Shown piece by piece: positions 56,612 to 64,000 of a stretch of DNA of 64,000 bases (its first letter is position 1; every line of letters starts with the position of its first letter). The DNA lies in the NCBI GenBank assembly GCA_019009955.1, contig CM032232.1, positions 51,037,501-51,101,500 on the forward strand, given 5' to 3'. The translations under genes and the position numbers were made by a program. The notes under the pieces are model-generated. The model was not told the DNA's origin and ran no database searches. It saw nothing but the letters and a program-made list of their open reading frames with translations. Source of the stretch: Riptortus pedestris. Taxonomy: Eukaryota > Arthropoda > Insecta > Hemiptera > Alydidae.

Positions 56612-57567
56612 GTAACCTCTGTCTGTACATTGATTTTTTTCGCGAAATTTTACGATAACTTTTCGTTTCACATGTCATAGACACCATAACTGCATTTTGT
56701 TTCTTTCGTGTATGTTTGTTTGTTTGTTACCTTTTCACGCATAAACGGCTGAACCGAATTTTATGAAACTTGGTATGTATATTACTACTAACCCAACTTA
56801 GACTTTAGGCTATATTAATATTCTCTGAGACGAACAAGAGTGGGGGTTATGAGGGAGGGCTGAAATTAAAAATAGCAATATTTCGTTTCCTAATGCATTT
56901 TTGGCAAATATGCACATAACAAACGTTGTTTATTTTGTTATTTGGAGTAACTTTTGTTATATACACTTTTGTCGTATACCTAAGTATAAATGAGTTATAT
57001 GTTAAAAACTACTGCGGAAGTCAATTTTATTTGGCACAAAAAACTCAACCGAACTAAACCAAACTCGGTATGTGAATTAGCACTAACGCCTTCCTTTTAA
57101 TAAGCCATACTAACATTTCTAGGGACGGGCAGGAGTGGGGGTTATAAGGGAGGCCTGAAATTAAATATAGTGATATTTCGTTTCCTATTGGGGTTTCGGC
57201 AAATATGCACATAACAAAAGTTGTTTATTTTGTTATTTAGAGAAATTTGCTCAAAAATTCTTTTCAATATGAACTACCAGGTACCTCACCTGGAAAAATT
57301 AATTCAAATTATAATATTTTGTCCTTAATAATTTAAATCTATGCATAATGCACAGGAGACGGGAAATATGACAATATGGAGGACAGTAAAGTCTTAAATA
57401 AAAAATTAATTTTATTATTAACAAATCCAAAGAAACGACGGCTATAAACCCTAAACACTGGGAAGGGTAAATGTCAAAATATTGTGCAAAGTAAAGCCTT
57501 GCCAAAAAAATACCATCACCATCCAGCCTCAAATGAATTTCCGGGCGAAGCCGGATATCTGAGCTAG
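56608..57567 (+). mobile_element. non-autonomous Helitron copy
   Basis: The 3' end reads CCGGGCGAAGCCGG (hairpin, 57541-57554), then nine bases, then CTAG (57564-57567) followed by T, the canonical Helitron 3' signature. The left part has TTTGTTTGTTTGTTACC and 'aaacggctgaaccgaattttatgaaacttggtatg', widely seen in insect Helitron relics. It contains an internal direct duplication of about 320 bp (starting near 56745 and 57047). (TA)n adjoins the left edge, and the true TC start is not identified. No Rep/helicase. Confidence 0.65.
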
Positions 57568-57583
57568 TATAGATATATATTTG

Positions 57584-57798
57584 TTTCCTTCCTATAGTAA
57601 CCCTATAAGAAGGTCGTTTACTTTTTGTGCAAGTCCCATGCAAGTTAGCATATCACATGCATTTCTAGTGTATTACAATTAATTTTTATATAACTTATTT
57701 CAAGAGTACGAGTTATATGAAAAGAATTAACAATAAGAACGTTGAATAAAAATAATAACATATAAAGAGAAGATTATTAGTCTTGAAAATGAAAAAGA

Positions 57799-57852
<54 letters not shown>

Positions 57853-58183
57853 AAAAATATAATAATGCTCTTAAAATATTTGCCGGAACATGCTTTTAAT
57901 ACAATTAATAGGTTGAATGCTTATTATAGCTGATACAACGTTTAAAATATTTATGGATATTCAATAATCTCATTTTTATTTTTCAAGACTAATAATTTCT
58001 TCATATGTTTTTATTTTTATTTAATGTTCTTATTGTTAAATCGTTTTATATAACTCATACCCTTGACGTAAATTATGTATAAATTAATTGTAATACACTA
58101 CAAATGCATGTGATAAGCTAAATTGCATCGGACAAGCACTAAAAATAAATGGCTTTCTTATGGGGTTACTATAGGAAGGAAAA
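57584..58183. mobile_element. long-armed foldback MITE, 600 bp
   Basis: Termini TTTCCTTCCTATAGTAACCC and its inverse. The two arms of about 215 bp remain alignable all the way to the central (TA)n (57801-57850), for example 'atcacatgcattt.tagtgtattacaatt' in both. Single-stranded it would form a long hairpin. No coding capacity and no convincing target duplication. Confidence 0.75.
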
Positions 58184-58185
58184 AA

Positions 58186-58223
<38 letters not shown>

Positions 58224-59165
58224 AGCGTTGGCAGGAGTTATGGTTTAAGGGAGCAGTTTTGAGAATTGCTGGCCTCTTCTGACGCTGGCTACTCCACCTT
58301 AAGCCTTCCTCTTCCATTTAAACCCTAACATTTTTCAGAGTCTCCCCCCTCCTGCTGTAATTATGGCGGTAGTTGCTCCGAGTCCAGGCCCTTATTGAGA
58401 ACATGAATCACAAGCCTCTCTCCCACCCAGCCCATTCCTGAGATTTCTTCCTGCTCCTTCCCCGCTAAAGGGTTTTCCTTCAATGACGTCATTACTCACC
58501 CTTTGCCCTGGATCACATAATATACGCTTTGATACCACAAAGAAATTTTTAAATTGAAATAATGTCTCAGCTCTGATTATTAAAGTACTGTTTGTAGTGC
58601 CCATTGTTTTACAGGGACAATTTCAGAATCGTTTGCGTGGTTGACTTTTTTTTCTCAAAGACCTTAAAATTACTTAGCGAAATAATTTTGCGTCCTTTTT
58701 CCTTCGTTGTTCGACATAAAGGAAGTAATGTAATCGCGAAAGATAGAAGAGAATAAGTACTTATTGCACTTTTGACACATGGCCATTGACGTATAACACA
58801 AGAACACCTCATGACTAGGACTGAACCACCATTGTGTAATCACAATGAACTATCAAACACTTACAGACTGCAGGCTATCAATTGACAAGAACTTACCTTT
58901 CATCTCCAAGAGACACATATTTCCTACCAAATGCTAAAACATTGAACTGTAGATTTTAAAAACTCCCTTTCTGTTCCTATTACTATTCACTGGAGAAATC
59001 ATAATTGTGCTTTTCTTTTACTACGACTGTAAACATTTCATCGTTTCCAGGTTTATTTGGATTTAATTATAGCGAGTGCGTGTCCAACCGCTATATATAT
59101 TTTAATAGGAATTTAACAATTTACGGACAATTCTTGCAGTGTCTGACGAAAGTGTATATAACAAA
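58184..59165. other. no recognised feature
   Basis: Mixed sequence, GC-richer at 58230-58500. Short frames on both strands have no motif. Possibly unique. Confidence 0.35.
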
Positions 59166-59798
59166 AGTTACTCTAAATATCAAAATAAACAACTGTTGTT
59201 ATGTGCATATTTGGCAAAAACCCGATAGGAAACGACATCACTATATTTAATTTCGGGCCTCCCTTATAACCCCCACTCCTGCCCGTCCCTAGAAATGTTA
59301 GTATGGCGTATTAAAAGGAAGGCGTTAGTGGAAATTCACATACCGAGTTTGGTTTAGTTCGGTTGAGTTTTTTGTGCCAAATAAAATTGGTTTTCGAAGT
59401 AGTTTTTAACATATAACTCATTTATACTTAGGTATACGACAAAAGTGTATATAACAACGTTACTCCAAATAACAAAATAAACAACTTTTGTTATGTGCAT
59501 ATTTGCCGAAAATGCATTAGGAAACGAAATATTGCTATTTTTAATTTCAGCCCTACCTCATAACCCCCACTCCTGTTCGTCTCAAAGAATATTAATATAG
59601 CCTAAAGTCTAAGTTGAGTTAGTAGTAATATACATACCAAGATTCATAAAATTCGGTTGAACCGTTTATGCGTGAAAAGGTAACAAACAAACAAACAGAC
59701 ACGAAAGAAACAAAATGCAGTTATGGTGTCTATGACATGTGAAACGAAAAGTTACCGTGAAATTTCGAGAAAAAAATCAATGTACAGACAGAGGTTAC

Positions 59799-59802
<4 letters not shown>
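59166..59802 (-). mobile_element. non-autonomous Helitron copy, inverted
   Basis: Inverse counterpart of 56608-57250, including the same internal 320-bp duplication and the CAAACAAACAAACA segment (59684-59697). (TA)n again adjoins the outer edge (59803-59840). The CTAG 3' end is missing; similarity stops near 59166. Confidence 0.75.
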
Positions 59803-59840
<38 letters not shown>

Positions 59841-59844
<4 letters not shown>

Positions 59845-59872
59845 TAACGTCCACTTTTTGCTACTATGGCTA
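59841..59872 (+). repeat. SINE 3'-end fragment
   Basis: 'attaacgtccactttttgc' plus 'ggctaa' is shared with the 3' end of the SINE at 10641-10867 (both read here as the inverse of the SINE strand). Confidence 0.45.
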
Positions 59873-60467
59873 AAAAATTCGAAATATCCCCGTTACTATA
59901 CGTCGGATCGAAAAAGCATATAAAACCAATATTATTGAAAATTAAATATTCTGTAAATGTTGTTATATAAATGCATTCTTTATTTCGAGTATTAACCGAG
60001 ATATTTGCATTTTTCAGTTTTCAGCCTTCTCCATATTGTTCAAAATCAAATATTGTTATCAAGAGACCTTTATTTTACGAGATACCTGCAAATATGTTCT
60101 CTTGTTCTCCCCCCCCCCCGCCCATACCGTTTTAAGTTCTTCGACTAGTAACATTTTTTTGATTGGGATAGAAATTACTCTGATTCATTATAAATTACAG
60201 TACTAGATATAGCTAATAGTTTTCAATAAAGTTAGGATGCTTTAGTTTAGTAATTGTTTTTCTTTCCGGTGAGAACCTGACAGACCTGTTTGTTTATATT
60301 TCAGACGCTTCCCGTCAGGAGGGGAAAGATTTCTTATTTCCGTTTGGATTTATTCAATTAACATTTACAGTGGTGTTGTTACCAGTATGTAGATTCGTCT
60401 ATTATTAAACTTCACGAGGTAAATCTGCTTAGTTTTCGCAGTCCCTGTGTGACGGACTTTTTTTTTA
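59873..60467 (+). repeat. HEAD-HINE 3' portion, tail C
   Basis: Starts mid-body ('aaattcgaaatatccccgttac') and runs through a complete tail C to GTGTGACGGACTTTTTTTTT at 60449-60467. Head lacking. Confidence 0.8.
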
Positions 60468-60927
60468 TTTCTTCCCAATTACTAAACCGTTTAATAAAAA
60501 GAGTTCTTTTCTATTATATTGTAGTATATATCTGTATATGGGAAGATGTTAACATTTGTGTAACTAGTATGAGGTTGTATGAGCCTTTGTGCTGTGAAGT
60601 GTATAATCCTTGGAAGCCGAATAGCATAGACACCTCGCATAGAGCACATTCTTGGAGTCGGTCGCCTTCTGCCCATTCATCTTCTCAGTCTTACCAACCT
60701 CATATATTTACTCCGGCTGCCTATGGAATCCAGCTATGCAACGCTAGGGCTAAATCGAGCTTTAACATTCCACAAATTACCCATTATCAGGAATGAATGA
60801 AATTATTTTAAATTAAATAACAACTATTTATTTATTAATTTCAGTATACCGAATCTTCTATTGTCATTAGCGGGAGATAGATCTTTTGTTCTTGGAACAA
60901 ACGAATTTCTGTTAAAAATGCAATGAG
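60468..60927 (+). other. unrecognised ORF segment
   Basis: A frame open from 60449 to 60796. From the internal ATG near 60570 it reads MRLYEPLCCEVYNPWKPNSI, then a Ser/His-rich stretch (RSPSAHSSSQSYQP) and ends QITHYQE. Composition here is more protein-like than in most of the window and no repeat family covers it. It may be part of an exon, but there is no homology I recognise and no clear splice signals. Confidence 0.25.
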
Positions 60928-61850
60928 CCTTTTAGCAGATTTCCCTTGAGGGAAATCGGCTATTGAGGTCGTACTCATGACGCGATTTTTGAAAGATTTC
61001 CTCAAATGTCCATCGATCCTATCCAGGAGATGACGAAAATGAAGTCCGTTCAAAATTATATATATGTCTGTTAACGCTCTAGCGGTCGCAATTTTTGTTT
61101 GATCGTTACCAAACTCCATATTTAATCGTTTCATGTAAACAGGAAGTTCAAATTCGTTAAGGGCTGAAATCGGACAAGTGGGAGGGGGGTTAGAGGGAGG
61201 AACATTGAAAATTCGAAATATCTCTGTTACTTTACGTCGGATCGAAAATTTAAACCAATCTTATAGCAACTTAAATGATCTATAAATATTGTTCTATACA
61301 TATTTTCAGTATTTTCAATATTAACCAAAATATTTGGATTTTATAGTTTTCCGCTTTCAGTAAACCCCCACTCCCAGTTATGTTATATTAATAATAACCT
61401 GTTATATCATGAACCTTATCATAACCATTACAAGGTTAAATAAGGAATATTGTTTCATTGAACTTTTACTTTGTGATATATGTGCAAATACGTTCTGTTG
61501 ATCTCCCGCCCCCCCCCTTATTGTTCTCAGATTACTAAAATTTAAGCAATTGAGATTAAAATTATTCTGATTCTGATTTACAAGCACTAGGTGTCGTAAA
61601 AAGTTTTCAATAAAATTAATATGTTACATTAAAATCTATTTCATTAATGGTTTTTATTTCCGGCCTAGAATTCAGGTTGCCTGGCCTGTTTGTTTACAAT
61701 TCAGACGCATACCGTTGTAGAGTTATTAACTTCTAACTGAAAGATTTCTCATTACCGTTTATATTTATTCACTTAATATTCGCGGAGGTATTACCAGTAT
61801 GTATATTTATCAATTGTAAACCTTGGCGTGGGAAAACTACTTAGTTTACG
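60928..61850 (+). mobile_element. HEAD-HINE copy, tail C, end truncated
   Basis: Head at 60931 (TTTTAGCAGATTTCCCTTGAGGG) with only a very short (TA)n near 61056. Tail C runs to 'gggaaaactacttagtttacgca', where a LINE relic begins, so the terminal hairpin is lost. Confidence 0.8.
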
Positions 61851-62280
61851 CACTCAGAAGACTTTTGATGTCTTCTTCATTGTCTCTAAGAAGTTCTCTA
61901 AAGTTCGGTTTGAGGTTCAAAGCTGTTCTTGGAAGATTATATTCTTTAGAATTAAGAAGAAGATGTGAGACAGTGAGATGGACATTACAAAAATCGCAGG
62001 CTGGTGGGAAATAGCATTATTTCTTTCAAGGTAGGATTATTTCTTTTTGAAATTGAATTTGAAATTGTCCAGCAGGTACAATGTATGTATGAAAATGGAG
62101 CGAGATAGGAAGAATGATTATTATCATCTAAACATTTTTTTATTGACGTTAAAGCCCTAACAAAAACATTTTTCATATATCCTATTATTTTTTTTAGACA
62201 TTTAACGGAAATAAATACATTTAATTTCGAACGGTGTAGAAGAAGCCCAGATTGAACCACATTCAATTAAAGGCAATTGT
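61850..62280 (-). pseudogene. LINE ORF2 C-terminal relic
   Basis: On the minus strand, 62013-61850 reads PACDFCNVHLTVSHLLLNSK, then LKPNFRELLRDNEEDIKSLL. This is the CxxC...H motif and closing helix that end LINE ORF2 proteins, in a family different from those at 36241 and 43114. Just upstream (62266-62014) a frame ending TLKEIMLF belongs to the preceding linker, shifted by one frameshift. There is no A tail at the 61850 side, so the 3' end is truncated. Confidence 0.6.
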
Positions 62281-62384
62281 TCAGTGGTGACAATAACAGA
62301 ACTCTGTGGTGCAGTGGGAGGGGGGGGGGTGTCTGGATGAGCTCCATCATGATTGAAAATAAATACACAATGTGTTATATTGAT
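62281..62384. other. no recognised feature
   Basis: Short interval with a G run. Nothing recognised. Confidence 0.4.
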
Positions 62385-63317
<933 letters not shown>

Positions 63318-64000
63318 TTCAAGGAGGTTCAAAACTTCAAAAAATCCGTTGATATCTATATTTTCTAGAGTGCGATACTTACTTCACTTGGAACAAAAGA
63401 ATATAAACAACCAATCTTGAGTTCGCCTTTCAAGTAAACATTATAATGACTAAAATCTGTGATGTAGCAAGGACCAAGAGAGCGTTGTCTTTACAACGGT
63501 ACTAACAAGTACGCTCAAATATAAAACCCGAAGAATAAATTCTTCGAGAGGGAAAACATAATTAAAAATTGCTGAAACGAAAAAGCCGGTACAATAATTC
63601 AAAGCTGGCGGCAGATATAAAACTTCTTCTTAGTTTTGAATAACTCATTAAAAGTGTATATACAACTCCGGGAAAAAATAATCATCTTTCATAAAAAGAA
63701 CTCATTACAGGAGTAGAAAGGAAATTTCCCGGGGGGGAGGGGGGTCCATTCCAGAAACAACTTTATATGTAAAATGGCTTGTAATTGAGATGTCCGTGAG
63801 AGTTTCATTTTCCGTATGACTGGTCTAATATTTACGTGGACTCTGGTCTTTTTTTTTATCCTTAGATTAAAAAGTATATTCTACGGCGATTTATATTTTT
63901 GAGCTTAATAACAATTTATATTTAGTAAAGGACATGTATTTTATCTATTTTATGTAAATACATAAATTGGCCATTATCTCGGAGCCCCTGTATGATATTA
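63318..64000. other. no recognised feature; LINE-like end at edge
   Basis: No gene. The last bases 'atctcggagcccctgtatgata' resemble the inverse of 10461-10480, hinting that another retrotransposon 3' end crosses the window edge. Confidence 0.35.

Overview
The window looks like a repeat-dense, AT-rich invertebrate nuclear genome, most likely an arthropod and perhaps an insect. The evidence is the combination of (TA)n microsatellites, LINE, Penelope, Tc1, hAT, piggyBac, LTR and rolling-circle elements, and a tRNA-derived SINE, with no operons and no prokaryotic signals. I could not recognise any intact single-copy host gene. Every protein similarity I can support belongs to a transposable element, and nearly all are truncated or frameshifted. 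The lineage guess is inference.

The dominant component is one dispersed non-autonomous family, called HEAD-HINE here, with about 27 copies or fragments on both strands. It starts TTAGCAGATTTCCC followed by the inverse (a palindromic head), usually carries a (TA)n block about 100-150 bp in, and ends with GGGAAATCTGC, a small ACGCAG/CTGCGT hairpin, then GACGGAC and a T run. That layout resembles Helentron-associated (Helitron2/HINE, DINE-1-like) elements; this assignment is inference. Several different 3' tails are attached to the same head. Other elements are nested inside copies: Penelope in 14191-15909, Tc1 in 23786-26246, LINEs in 35698-37643 and 41733-44450, and hAT in 49684-50911.

Regions from left to right. 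1-8300: HINE copies, a GGGTAAAACCGGG-rich patch and a solo LTR. 8300-11500: two more related solo LTRs, a Helitron 3' end and a SINE. 12600-19700: HINE copies, a Penelope fragment with its GIY-YIG endonuclease and a hammerhead-like motif, a LINE 3' portion and a palindromic HINE pair around (CT)n. 20600-31500: a LINE RNase H relic, a Tc1-like transposon with a broken transposase, and two ATTTTCATTAC-ended elements. 32000-34600: a deleted hAT, then an inverted pair of LTR-like arms around a tRNA-Lys-type primer binding site with 21-bp tandem repeats. 38640-41521: an LTR retrotransposon carrying only gag. 41522-50911: multi-level nests of HINE and LINE, a Charlie-like hAT MITE and a hAT with an 8-bp duplication.

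The most interesting locus is 51511-55964. It is a DNA transposon with about 34-bp terminal inverted repeats, repeated GGTTGGGCCACTATA subterminal motifs and a DUF7869-like putative transposase on the minus strand. A piggyBac-like element with exact TTAA flanks interrupts the coding region. The right end (56600-64000) holds two Helitron copies in inverted orientation, a long-armed MITE, further HINE copies, a LINE relic and a (TA)n tract of about 180 bp.
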